Source: Atherinomorus stipes (lineage: Eukaryota; Chordata; Actinopteri; Atheriniformes; Atherinidae). Taken from it: 64,000 bases of DNA. The stretch is from assembly GCA_023101725.1 (NCBI GenBank), contig JALJCO010001337.1:26133-90132 (forward strand), in the 5' to 3' direction. The notes under the pieces are model-generated. The model did not search any database, was not told the DNA's origin, and worked only from the letters and a program-made list of their open reading frames with translations. Of this stretch, positions 48,173-58,922 are shown piece after piece. Position numbers and translations under genes: made by a program. Position 1 is the first letter of the stretch; each line of letters opens with the position of its first letter.

Positions 48173-48927
48173 AGGAGTCATCACCCGGAAATCCCACTTT
48201 TTCACGTTAAAACGTGAACTGGAACAGGACCTCAGTTATAACGTGCCAGAAACTCCAGAGAGTGAAAGTAACTTCGTCTTTGAGTGCGGGCTCTCTCTTC
48301 TCACCAGAATCAACCACAAGCACGCGCTTCTCCACAGTACGCGAATTGAATTTCTTTTTCCGAATGACGTGAACGAGAGAGGCTGCTAGCTGCTAAGCTA
48401 GCCTTAGCGCCACCTAAAAGCAGCTTATTACCTGCCACGGAGGAGTTATGACCAGCTGTTAGGACGTGAACTAGAGAGGCTGCGAGCGAGCTGCTAAGCT
48501 AGTGTTAACTTTTGTGTCAGAGATCAGTAAATGGTGGTTGACGAGCGGACAAGCTGCTTATGTAGCTACAGAAGCAAACACTGTTTGGTTAACTTCACGT
48601 CAGACGTCCGCTCCTTATATTCATCAGAGTCCAGCCCTTTTACTCCGGATCATCTCCATCAACCACACCGTTACCTTTTTCTCTGTTGGGACATCGTTTC
48701 CTTCACCTGCTCTGTCCTGATAAAACTTTGTTTTGGCTTTTGCCTCGTGAACGCGCTTACAGACAGGTCTAACTCTCGTGCGTATTCTCGCGACAAACAA
48801 TAGCTGGGGATAAAAAGAGGTTAAAATGAGCTAATTGAATTTTATGTCCCACCCAACTATAATTAAAAATTCATTTGAAGATAATTTAAGAAGGATTGTG
48901 TATGTAAAACAGCAGGTTATGACACCT
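48173..48927. mobile_element. TTAA-flanked MITE (AGGAGTCATCACC)
   Basis: Inverted termini AGGAGTCATCACC / GGTTATGACACCT with TTAA at 48169-48172 and 48928-48931. Body of 755 bp without recognised coding. Inferred Kolobok-like from TTAA target plus AGG terminus. RAMP intron 1. Confidence 0.6.
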
Positions 48928-48931
48928 TTAA

Positions 48932-49149
48932 AGGCAGGCTAGGGGATCCTGAAAAAACGGTTTGAGCAAGCTATTTTATAAAATATGTCCAGCCGAGTGG
49001 ATAGCTTGTTAACTTCCCAATAAACAGCAGAAGAACCACGTTTCCTGAAAGTGATACTTCCCTCACCTTCAACTCCTTGTTTGGTGTAAAACATCCTCAC
49101 TGCAAACACCAACACTTCCATGACTTCATCCACATCCGTTTTTTTCCTT
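48932..49149. mobile_element. Partial TTAA-type MITE (AGGCAGGCTAGGGG)
   Basis: Begins AGGCAGGCTAGGGGATC directly after the TTAA that ends the previous element, so the two share that site. Its other end was not located; the next foldback element starts within about 220 bp. Confidence 0.4.
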
Positions 49150-49753
49150 TTCAATGGATTTTAAAAGCAAACAGCAGCATAGATAACAGCAGTAAGCAGC
49201 CATGTTTGTCTACACGCTCATGGTGAGTTGCGAGATAGTAGCAAAGGCAGCACGCATGCGCAGCATCCCCAACTTCCGTAAACGGGGTTGCCAACGGATG
49301 CGGCGCATGCGTGCTGCGCATGTGTGCTGCCTTTGCTACTATCTCTCAACTCACCGTGAGCGTCTCACAGTGTAGACAAACATGGCTGCTTGCTGCTCTT
49401 ATCTATGTTTACTTTTAAAAGTGCTTCCCTGTGATCGGTCTGTGCTTCCGCAGCATATAGTTCCCTTATTGAATGCCGCCTAGAATCGGCTTCTCGTTTG
49501 TACTGGATCAGAATGTGCAGGTCCCAAAACGTAATTGGAAAAAAACTCAAGTTAATTAATTCACTTCCACAAAGTGGTGCTAGTTGGAACCACCAGATTA
49601 CAGCAACTATGCTAAGCTAAGCTAAAGTCAGTGCTGCCGGATTCAGAGAATGACTGGGTCGGCTAGAAAATGCTTCTGCCCACTTGTCCAACTCAGGGGA
49701 CTGCGGGGGGAGGCTCAGTTTCAGCCATAGGTGGCATATGCCTTTTACTATGG
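49150..49753. mobile_element. Foldback MITE (AGGTATATGCCACC family), fuller copy
   Basis: The arms around 49160-49270 and 49300-49415 are reverse complements (AAGCAGCCATGTTTGTCTACAC with GTGTAGACAAACATGGCTGC), with palindromic GCGCATGC phrases at the axis near 49300. The right end (GGCATATGCCTTTTAC) matches the left end of the half copy at 25268. It ends about 200 bp before RAMP exon 2. Confidence 0.6.
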
Positions 49754-49891
49754 TGGTTTAACCAGGCGGTTTGGTCCGCTTTAATTACTACAGTATGAAC
49801 GCAAACCAAAGCAAAGAAAGGTGCAAATTTTTTTCAGGAATCTGCCCTAACGGACCCGGGTCCCGGACTATACTGGTGTGAATGCACCCTA
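49754..49891. repeat. Short decayed element end
   Basis: Ends TATACTGGTGTGAATGCACCCT, a terminus type seen in Harbinger-like MITEs; the other end is not visible. It is the last repeat before RAMP exon 2. Confidence 0.3.
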
Positions 49892-49951
49892 GTTTCACAT
49901 AAAGCATCAAAGCAAAGGTGAGGCTTGCTAACCCCCTCCTGTCCTCTGCAG

Positions 49952-50105
49952 TCTGCTTTTCTTCAGGAATGGCTTCCAAGTTTGTAGCTCCACCATGTGA
50001 CCAGCAGAGGTTTGATTTTAATGTTGGCAACTGCCTGTCACACTTCAATAAAAGCATGGAGACAAGTGGCTATGAGGAAAGGTGTCCCTGGCCTGATGTC
50101 AAACG
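49952..50105 (+). CDS. ramp1: Receptor activity-modifying protein, coding exon 2 (first half of ectodomain)
   Basis: Encodes residues 16-67: the end of the signal peptide, then ectodomain cysteines 31, 43 and 60. A likely N-glycosylation site is N48-K-S. The acceptor is CTCTGCAG after a long pyrimidine tract. A second in-frame AG lies 15 nt downstream (exon start 49967) and would remove five residues. The first AG is preferred because its pyrimidine tract is better and the longer form gives a fuller signal peptide. The exon ends AAACG|GTGAGT in phase 2. Cysteine spacing and the CPW motif match the RAMP1 family ectodomain, where three disulfides hold a three-helix bundle that contacts the calcitonin-receptor-like receptor. 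Intron 1 is 3974 bp. Confidence 0.9.
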
Positions 50106-51035
50106 GTGAGTATCTGCTTTGTTAATCCTCTCTGTGAAGGCAACGCTCTCCTCCTGGTATCCGTATGCTGCATGAGCTCAGCATCGCAGATTCCAGTGAG
50201 TGAAAACACAGGAAGGCTGGATAGAGTGGAACATTACACACTTTTTTTTTATTGCCTCTTCAGTAAAGATATATAACTTTTAGTCATGGGAAAGTCAGAT
50301 GCTTTCCTGTCTCCTGGCTACATTTGGTCCTGGTCAAAGTTGCAGCTAATTAGTCATATTTTAATGAAACGGTGCCAGACTGGACTCCTGTTTCCAGACA
50401 GGAGTTGTTTGTGGAGACTTACAGTAAGCTTGTGCCACGCTACCTACAATGGACTGCAGTAGACTTTAATTACAGTTGTAATAATCCATATTTTACCTAA
50501 ACATGGTTTAAGGCCGAGATCCCATCGAGCTCAAATGTAGGGTGGAGTGTCCGTCATCACATGGAGCCTGGCTTCTTGATCAGGCTTCCAGCTGTCAGGC
50601 TCACTTGAGCCTGAGAAGATGTTTTCCACACTAAAACCTTGTTGTGACTACTGGTTGTGAGATTTATGGTGGTTTAGTTAGGCTGCAGTCTCTCCATCCT
50701 CAAGATAGAGCGGTTTAATACCTAACCATGAAATAAAAGCTACCCCCTCAACACCAACTTATAAGCAGCAGAGTTACTGAGGTTAGATGTTTTTGGCTGA
50801 TGTATTCCTATTTTTTTCATATTGGAGTCATGTTTGCCATTTTTCTTTCTATAAAATACATTTTAATAAAAATCCTGCACGGCCAGGCTGGCAAACGTCC
50901 ACTCCCATGGCTAATGATTTATAATGACCTTTTGTTTATCCTTTCAATAAATAGCTGCAAAGTCTTTTTGAATGTGTTTAGTGTTTCTTTTGAAGTCTTT
51001 TGCCATCATTCTGCTCTTTACTTCCTTTCCTTACA
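50106..51035. other. RAMP intron 2, proximal part
   Basis: Unique-looking intronic DNA. I see no exon or element in it. Confidence 0.5.
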
Positions 51036-51039
51036 GTCT

Positions 51040-51375
51040 AGATGGGATTGAAGTCTGGACTCTGCCCAAACAGCACAATAATGCCTATATTGTTTCCTGT
51101 TAACCGTTTCTTGACCACTTAGCCTGTGTGCTTTGGATCTTTGTCTTGCTGGAAGGTCCAACGAGACAATCCTGTCCAGGGCCAAGTCTTTCTGTGGACT
51201 GCCAGATATTTTCCTTTGGAATCTTAATGTAATCCTCCTTATTTCATGATTTCATTTACAACAGGCATTGAGAAGTTTTCCCTCACCCACTGGCTGAAAA
51301 CACACCCAAGGCATTACATTCTTGTCACAAAACTCCACTGTGAGGATGGTGTTCTTGTGTTTTAATACTTTTACT
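51040..51375 (-). pseudogene. Decayed Tc1-like transposon fragment
   Basis: Plus-strand phrases TTTGGATCTTTGTCTTGCTGGAAGG, CCAAGGCATTACATTC and TGGTGTTCTTGTGTTTT are reverse complements of the catalytic region of a fish Tc1 family. The minus-strand reading has many stops. Confidence 0.5.
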
Positions 51376-51839
51376 TCTTTCATCAAACAAACAACAGTAG
51401 ATAGATTAGGGCCATCAAAAGATTAATTGTGATTCATCCCATTACTTTTATCACGTCTAGAACACATTTAGGATTAAAGGTGTCCAACCAGGAATTCTGC
51501 ATTTATCTTTAGTAGACTAGACTACTGAAACCCTGTCCTTATATGTCTCTCTAAAGTCCTTCAGACGGCGGCAGTTTAGTCCAGAATGATGGTGATACGT
51601 CCTCACAGGCTGACTTCACAACTGTTGTAATGTGAAGCTGAAATTCAGCTCTGAGTCCTGGACTACTGCCAGATCTCTGGCTTGGTTTTAGCCTTCAAGT
51701 TGTAAAACTAAAGTGAATGTAGTTTCTACTTATAGAAGAACTAAAGAATTTTTAAAAAGTTATGTTTTAGAATGGGATTAATTTAGGATTAATCTTTTGA
51801 CAGCCCTATCACACACACACACACACACATATATAAATA

Positions 51840-52749
51840 CAGGGGTTAGACAATGAAACTGAAACACTTGGTTTTAGGCCACAATAATTTATTAGTATGG
51901 GGTGGGGCCTCCTTTTGCGGCCAATACAGCGACAATTCGTCTTGGAAATGACATATACAAGTCCTGAACAGTGGTCAGAGGGATTTTAAGCCATACTTCT
52001 TGCAGGATAGTGGCCAGGTCACTACGTGATGCTGGTGGAGGAAAACGTTTCTTGACTCGCTCCTCCAAAACTCCCCAAAGAGGCTCAATAATATTTAGAT
52101 CTGGTGACTTTGCAGGCCATGGGAGATGTTCAACTTCACTTTCATGTTCATCAAACCAATCTTTCATCAGTCTTGCTGTGTGTATTTGTGCATTGTCATC
52201 CTGATACACTGCACCGCCTTCAGGATACAATGTTTGAACCTTTGGATGCACATGGTCCTCCAGAATGGTTCAGTAGTCCTTGGCCCATCTAGCACAAGTC
52301 CTGGGCCAAGCGAATGCCGTGATTTGGGCAGCTGTGGTTTTACGTTTTTTGGATACAATCCGGGTTAGCACCCGAACATCACGTTCAGACAGCTTCCTCT
52401 TGCGTCCACAGTTAATCCTGTTGGGTGTGGTTCGTCCTTCTTGGTGGTATGCTGACATTACCCTGGATACTGTGGCTCTTGATACATCACAAAGACTTGT
52501 CTTGGTCACAGATGCGCCAGCAAGACATGCACCAACAATTTGTCCTCTTTTGAACTCTGATACAACGTTGTATGCATTGCAATGTCTTCAGCAAAACCGT
52601 GCTTTTTACCTGCTAATTGAACCTTCACACTCTGCTCTTACTGGTGCAATGTGCAATTAATGAATATTTGCCACCAGGCTGGTCTAATTTAGCCATGAAA
52701 CCTCCCACACTAACATGACAGGTGTTTCAGTTTCATTGTCTAACCCCTG
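51840..52749 (-). mobile_element. Internally deleted Tc1/mariner element, copy 2 (RAMP intron 2)
   Basis: 910-bp twin of the element at 29890-30800 in opposite orientation, with the same termini and the same internal deletion. It too sits in TA-repeat DNA. Few differences separate the two (for example ERV/ERI and MSF/MTF in the C-terminal piece), implying recent spread. Confidence 0.88.
51892..52509 (-). pseudogene. Deleted mariner-like transposase (copy 2)
   Basis: The N-terminal piece (52509-52270) begins MTKTSLCDVSRATVSRVMS, a helix-turn-helix recognition segment. It stays open to the deletion junction, where it stops. The C-terminal piece (52251-51892) keeps QDDNAQIHTA and SPDLNIIEPLWG. 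It has the same missing catalytic block as copy 1. Confidence 0.85.
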
Positions 52750-52807
52750 TATATATATATATACTGTATATATAAGATCTGGTCTCATAATGACTGAATA
52801 CCTAAGC

Positions 52808-53702
52808 TTAAAGGAATAGTACACCCACAGAATGATAATCCTTCATTTTCTACTCACCCTCATGCTGAGCAAGACTCTGGAGCACTTTTTTAATACAGTA
52901 GGTCAAATGCAGCCAGGGATCGGGGTGGGGGTGGGGGGTGTTTTGTTATCCACCTACTTTCATATAATGGAGTTCACTGGTGGTTGAACTAAAAAGGTCC
53001 ATAAAAGTCCACAAAAACTTGTCAATATTCCTCCATACTGCTCGTCCAATGTAATCCAAGTGTCCTGAGTGGGAAGCGTCCAAAATTTACTGAAAATTAC
53101 ATAATTTAGTAGATTTTTATAGCTTAAACAGTAGAACATTGCACTTGCGAGCACTCATGCGAGTTCACGACACTACGGAAGCCACAGCAGATGAGATTGC
53201 GCTTTTTTTCTTTCTTTCTTTCTAATCAATATCCAACCCCTCTTGTGTTCATCCACACGTTGGTTGCTCTTAGCACAATGGAAACAGCAAATTTCTTCTA
53301 CGCTTGCATAATCGGCAGAGTAGGCGCTGAACGCTGCGGCTTCCGTAGTGTCATGAACTCGCAGGGGCACGCTTCGTGGCAGCAACATGTTCTCCTGTTT
53401 AGGCTACAGAAATCTACTAAATGATGTGGTTTCCAGTCAATTCTGGACGCTACCCACTCAGGACACTTGGATTACATTGGATGAGCAGTATGGAGGAATA
53501 TTGACAAGTTTTTGTGGACTTTTGTGGACCTTTTTGGTTCAGTCACCGGTGAACTCCATTACATGAAAGTTGGGGGAAAACAAAAACCTGTCCGATCTCT
53601 GGCTGCATTTGAGATATTAAAAAAGTGCTCCAGAGTCTTGCTCAGCATGAAGGTGAGTAGAAGATGAAGGACCATTGTTCTGTGGGTGTACTATTCCTTT
53701 AA
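52808..53702. mobile_element. Foldback element (AGGAATAG family), complete copy
   Basis: The most complete copy: 895 bp, bounded by TTAAAGGAATAGTAC and GTACTATTCCTTTAA. The two arms of roughly 420 bp are reverse complements meeting near 53225 around a short T/C-rich loop. The bounding TTAA fits the target preference of Kolobok or piggyBac elements. It lies in RAMP intron 2, 59 bp from the end of a deleted mariner-like element. Confidence 0.75.
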
Positions 53703-54418
53703 GCTTCATGGACAGTTTGTTAAGCCATTCAGAAGCCAGAGCCCAGAGCAGCCTTATGGCCGGGATGTACTTGTTTTTAGTGATGTATTTATCACGGTTG
53801 CCTCGCATTCCAAGTGTCCATTTCAATGCGAGTACTCTCGCGTTGATGCGAGGTTACGTGCCATGTGTGCGTGGTTCAATACTGACTTGAAAGCTAGAAG
53901 TGCTCATGCGTATGGAAAAATGGACGAGGATTTGAATGAAAGTCTTGGTGGTGTTCTTACACTTCAGGCTAAACGTGTACAGTATGAGTCTGAAGTGAAA
54001 TCTTGCAGAGAAATGACTTTAGACAGTCTCTAACAAGACTTTTCTGGGAAAAATGAAAACTTAAATGGAAAATGCTTAACAGACAATAACATGAAAGAAA
54101 GTAAAGATCAGAGTGATCGTAAAGGAGCCTTTCAGCCTCAGAGACCTTTCAATCATTGCTTTAAATTCATGTGGAGACGTGCAAAAAGTTTGTTGGTAAT
54201 AATACTGACTGACGGTTAAACTGCAAGTAATTACTGAGAAGCCATTTTTATCATTGCTGACAGAGGCTGAGCAGCACGGATCCTCACCACAACAGCAACA
54301 ACTGCAGCATGGGGGAAAACCTCCTCAGAGATTCCACCTGATGTGGAGCCAGGGCCTGGTCACCACCTTCAGCTTTGCTTTCATGTCCCAAACCTCACAG
54401 AAAAGGAAAATACTCTAA

Positions 54419-55396
54419 ACCCTGTGTTCACACCGGACGCCTCCATTCGCATACTCGCCTAGATTTGAACGCACGAATGCTGGAAGTTTACTCGCTTGAT
54501 TCAGGTGTTTTTTTCATGTAAATGGAGCAAATAAGACGCTTCGTTCACGCGTCAGGTTCAACTTTCTGGAGTGGGGGATGGTGGTTTGTCTCCCGCCAGT
54601 CACCTCAGTCAGGTGAACGTGGCAGAACCCGGTTATTTTAGTACTTTCAGAGAGTTGCAGCGTTGAACCTGCTTTGGAAGAGAACCAAAGACGCCGCCAT
54701 GTTTGGGTCCAGCAGATTCTCCAGAGGTCTCAGAGCTCGGTGAATTTCATCACCTGATCCAGGAGCTACATCTGGATGGTGGCCGCTTGCAGGGGGATGG
54801 GGGACCATGGGGACCTCCCCCCAGTTTGATGATCTGTTGGGGAGGATCAGTGCTGCAAATCCCTCCAGGATACAAACTACAGGCGCTGTATTCCAGCTGC
54901 TGAACATCTGTCCACCTGCCTTTGGTGAGTAAGCTAGCTGAAGCTAGCTAACGCTCCCAGCTAAACTTTCAACAACTTCCAGCAAAAGAAGGTGGCTGTG
55001 GCAGTAAGCTAGTTATTGTCGATCAATTTAACGCGTCTCTGCCGTCTCCTCGCCTCCACCTCTCAGAATTTAACCAGCTGATTAAACGTTACTCCTGACG
55101 GGTTTTGTGCTCTTTTCATCCTTTGGATCACAACCCAGAGCGAGTGTTTGTTGAGGCTGAACTCCTGGTTTTTTCAGCTTTTTTCAACTCAAGCGAACAG
55201 GCAAAATACGCTCTATTCACGCGAGTAAAACGCTACATTCGCGTGAGTAAGACGCTCATTCGCGGCTTATCGCACCGCAAATTTGCGTCAAACGCACCGC
55301 TCAAAGCAAACGTGCATCTATTTACATCTGTACATTGACTTAACATGTAATTCATTTGTGCAAATAATTTTATTCACCTCCGGTGTGAACACGGGG
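54419..55396 (+). mobile_element. PIF/Harbinger-type element, copy 2 (RAMP intron 2)
   Basis: Opposite-orientation relative of the element at 16372-17734: 978 bp, termini ACCCTGTGTTCACACCGGACGC and GGTGTGAACACGGGG, TAA at both flanks (54416-54418, 55397-55399). At 54700-54900, plus strand, a decoded segment (GEFHHLIQELHLDGGRLQG) matches the N-terminal region of Harbinger transposases, followed by frameshifted sequence. Non-autonomous. Confidence 0.75.
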
Positions 55397-55399
55397 TAA

Positions 55400-56271
55400 G
55401 TCTCAGATATTTCTGCCTTCTAACCCGTTGGCTCTCTGAACGGTCAGAATCTGAGCTGCAGCAGACGCAGACAGACCTCAGTCCATATTACGGGCTGGAT
55501 CTAGATCCAAATGTGCGTGTAGTAATTTGAATTTTGTGTGAGGGGTGTAACCACGGTTTGCAGGTGATTTACTGTGAGTGAAGGTGCAAAAGTGTTGGAA
55601 ACGCCCCGATAAAAATGAGGGTTCTGCTTGTTTTCGATGTTTGCAGCGTGGAGAATTTTGAGAGACAACAGTGCAAAAAAAATATGATCCTATGAAGATA
55701 ATATTGGATGAAGGAAATAAAACTATAAAATAAAACAGCAGGAGCCTAGAAGTGGCATATTTATGAGGACATGGATCAGGAGTTGCTGAACAAAGTCTGC
55801 AACCTTGAAGATGGTCTCTGACATCTACGGTATCACGCAGGAGGTTTGCTCTGGGACACGATGCCTTCAGCTTCTGCAGCCAGGAGTCGGTGTGATCCTG
55901 TCCAGCCACTAAAATCCACATTAAAATGTGATGTTGGCAAAAAGGGGAAATAAAAAAGACATTTAATGCAGCTTTAGTTCTCATTAAGGTGCAGCGGCTG
56001 CAAATGTTCTGTTTGGTTTGTCCACAATACTTAACTCTGTGTTAAATAGTGGAGTTTGCTGTGTTAATTCTTATTGAATTAAAGAATGAACACTAACCTC
56101 ACTGCTGATGAAAAAAGATTTTGATCATCATAATTATCATTGTCAGAGTCATTATTATTATTATACCATTATCATTCTCTGTTGATGCTTTCTTCATCTG
56201 TTTTTTTAGTGATCAACTTACATACAATCTATGCCACCCAAATGACTGCTTATATGTTTGTGTTTATAAAC

Positions 56272-56274
<3 letters not shown>
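55400..56274. other. RAMP intron 2, no recognised feature
   Basis: A 168-codon minus-strand frame (55478-55984) has no recognisable domain and no transcript evidence; I treat it as chance. Confidence 0.4.

Positions 56275-56334
<60 letters not shown>
56275..56334. repeat. (TA)n microsatellite
   Basis: About 30 TA units leading directly into the left end of the Tc1-type element that ends at 58429. Confidence 0.92.
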
Positions 56335-56338
<4 letters not shown>

Positions 56339-56517
56339 TATAAATTAAAAGACCACCCTTGTTTTCTCATATTTCTTGGTCATTTTAATGCTTGGTACTA
56401 CTAAAAGTACATTTGTCTGGACAAATATAATAATAACAAAAATAGCTCATAAGAGTTTAATTTAAAAACTGATATCAGCCATTTTTTCATGCTTTTTTTA
56501 TAAGTGATTTTGGCTAG

Positions 56518-57057
56518 TAAAGGTACAGTTTGTAAAAATTACGAATATGTAGTGGTAAAGATGGGTAATTTAAAGAAATTATATTTTCTTTAAAATGCCT
56601 TCATATTCCAAGCACTGTTGTGAATGTACGGTGGCCGTTAGTGGCCAAAATTCTCCCAGACATAAAGATGTTTTCATGTGTGAGTGGATCAGTGGTCTCG
56701 GGTGTAGCTATGACTGTACTATGAGGAACTACTTTAAATGTCTTTTAAGACATTACTGATCCCAAACAGTCTCTAACTCACATTAAACAAAGCTGGAACA
56801 GCAGTTTTTAAAGTTCAGAAGGTTCTCACCTTACACACATTGTCTTGTCCATTCAGGGACACCGTAGTAAAAATGGAACAAATATGGCAGCCTCAATATA
56901 TGTGCACCTGCAGCAAGTAGATAAAATGACTCATTCTAAGAAAATAAACACATAACAGCTGTTCTAGTGCAGTGATTGCACATCCATTGACAGTTTTAAA
57001 TTATATATCACATTTTTCTGCATTGACCTTTACTTTTTTACATACTGTACCTTTAAG
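56518..57057. mobile_element. TTAA-type MITE (AGGTACAGT) nested in the Tc1-type element
   Basis: Inverted termini TAAAGGTACAGTTTGTAAAAA and TTTTTTACATACTGTACCTTTAA, 540 bp, non-coding. Its right end was later cut by a hAT insertion; the duplicated CCTTTAAG of that insertion is the end of this MITE. Confidence 0.6.
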
Positions 57058-58258
57058 TAGGGGTGGGCGATATTGCCAAAAAATGATATCACGATATATT
57101 TTCCAAAATACCTGGATGACGATATCACAGACGATATTGATGTCTTATTGAGAAGAGCTTCTGTAAAATCCTTTCACTGATACCCACTTTTAATAAAGCC
57201 TCTACAGTTCCATACTGCGTCATAGTTTATTAACATTATTACACATATATGTTAATACTACTGCTGCATCTGGCATTTTACAGATAAAATGCTTCAAATT
57301 TAGTCATTTTAACTACTTTAATCATCATTTCATTTTTTACATACTGAGCAACTCAAACTGGGTATACATGTAGATGTGAAATGCAACTTTAATGACATTT
57401 ACAAACATCAGCCCACGCAAGTAAGCTAGTTCTATTTCTTCCTTTATTTTACCAACCACTCATGTATGTGGAACGTCCAGCAGCTCATCTCTGTCCATCG
57501 TCTTCACATGTAGCTCCACTCACTTCTTGGACGCTGCTAACTTTAGCATGAACTTGTGCTGCAGTGGTGCTGCTAGCTGCCTTGTAGCTAAACATTTAGC
57601 AGCATTTAGTAGCTTCATCCATCAGTTCCCACCCAGCCTGTGTCCAGCGTGGCCTCCGGAGCAAATCACGGCCGTTTTAATCATTTGTTTTCTCGTGGAT
57701 CCCTGCACTCACGGACGCTCTGCATCTCTCACGTTTACGTTAAAGGCTGGTGAGAGTTGACATCGAAGGTCGGGACAAACCTTCTGGAACTGAGCGAGAC
57801 CCGGTCGGCCGCCGGCCCCCCTGGAGTACCGGCTGTTCTGTGATTCTTCAAAACACACAGATGTCCGTCCTCCTGGACTCCACATGTAATCAGCTTGTCA
57901 GATGCTGGAGAAGTTTACCTGCCTGTGGGCTCTGCCCCTCTCTCCGTCGCTGCTGCGTCCATGTGCAGCGCAGATTTTCGACAACTTATCTTTCCGGTGA
58001 GGCAGCAATGCAGCTTCAGTTAACATTTTTTGATGTGCAAGTAGAATGATTTATTTCCCGGGATTATGTGGCACGAACAATATAGCCGTCGGGACTGGGT
58101 CAGTGATGGGGAAACAGATGCTGCAGGGTTGAGGTGTGATTGAATGACGTCATCAGGCCAAAAATGTGTGATCATGTGTTATCACCGTATTTCATTTTCT
58201 GCCGGTGTCAAAAAAACTACTGGTATTATCACAAATGATACGATATTGCCCACCCCTA
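57058..58258. mobile_element. hAT-type element with perfect 8-bp target duplication
   Basis: 1201 bp. Termini TAGGGGTGGGCGATATTG and ATATTGCCCACCCCTA, flanked by identical CCTTTAAG at 57050-57057 and 58259-58266. An 8-bp duplication and TAGGGGTG terminus are diagnostic of hAT. The interior frames (57527-57760, 57750-58049) have no recognised transposase domain, so it is non-autonomous. RAMP intron 2, about 660 bp before the last exon. Confidence 0.85.
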
Positions 58259-58922
58259 CCTTTAAGTTCATCAATAGCTATGGCATTGTACTGCCAAAAA
58301 CAGCTTTTAGGCATTCAATATTTTCTTTTTCTGTCTCTTTCAGTCACATGATTCACACCACAGTTGGTACTCGATTGCATAACCATTATTTTGAAGACAA
58401 GGGTGGTCTCTTAATTTTTTTCATGACTGTATATATTTCTCTCTTCTCTTTTTAAAACATGAGGAAAAAACTAATTTTGAATCAGGTATGTGTGTCCAGC
58501 ATCGTCCCCCTCGGATGCCGCAGCTATTTGTGTCCAAATCTGCTAGTTTGCTCCTGCTTTTCACATGTACTAAAATGTGCATTCTTCTCATGGTTGATAA
58601 ATTGCTTTGCGAGTGTTAAATTGACATTTTCTCCTTCCAACACCCACAGTTGCGTGTAAATGCCCCATATTGCATTATTCATTGCAGCAGACGTACTATC
58701 TGGGTAGGATTTTGCACCTTTGAAAGACGCAACCCTACTCCTGTTAGTAAATCAGTTTGTACATTTTTTTGCATGTGCAATGAGATTACACAAGTTTTTC
58801 TACACACAAACCTTTTCTTGTTTAACAATGCTGCAGCATGACGTTAGAGATGAAGATGTTAATTACTGCTGAAATCTCTCTCAAACCATAACTTTCTCTG
58901 GTTTTGCTCTCTTCTTCTGCAG

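Larger units (their letters stand above)
56340..58429. mobile_element. Non-autonomous Tc1-type element, host of two nested insertions
   Basis: The right terminus GGTGGTCTCTTAATT to CATGACTG (TA after it) and the left AATTAAAAGACCACCCTTG are inverted repeats of a common fish element. The left outermost bases are lost in the (TA)n tract. The body resumes across the insertions: GTGATTTTGGCTAGTA before, AGTTCATCAATAGCTATGGC after. Without insertions it would be about 350 bp. Confidence 0.65.

Noticed and set aside
55478..55984. 168-codon minus-strand frame in RAMP intron 2
   Set aside because: Composition ordinary, no domain, partly cysteine/histidine-rich by chance without zinc-finger spacing.
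56121..56348. Two overlapping frames ending in YIYIYI repeats
   Set aside because: Pure translation of a (TA)n microsatellite and flank.
57527..58049. Two frames of 77 and 99 codons inside the hAT element
   Set aside because: No transposase or other domain recognised; part of a non-autonomous element body.
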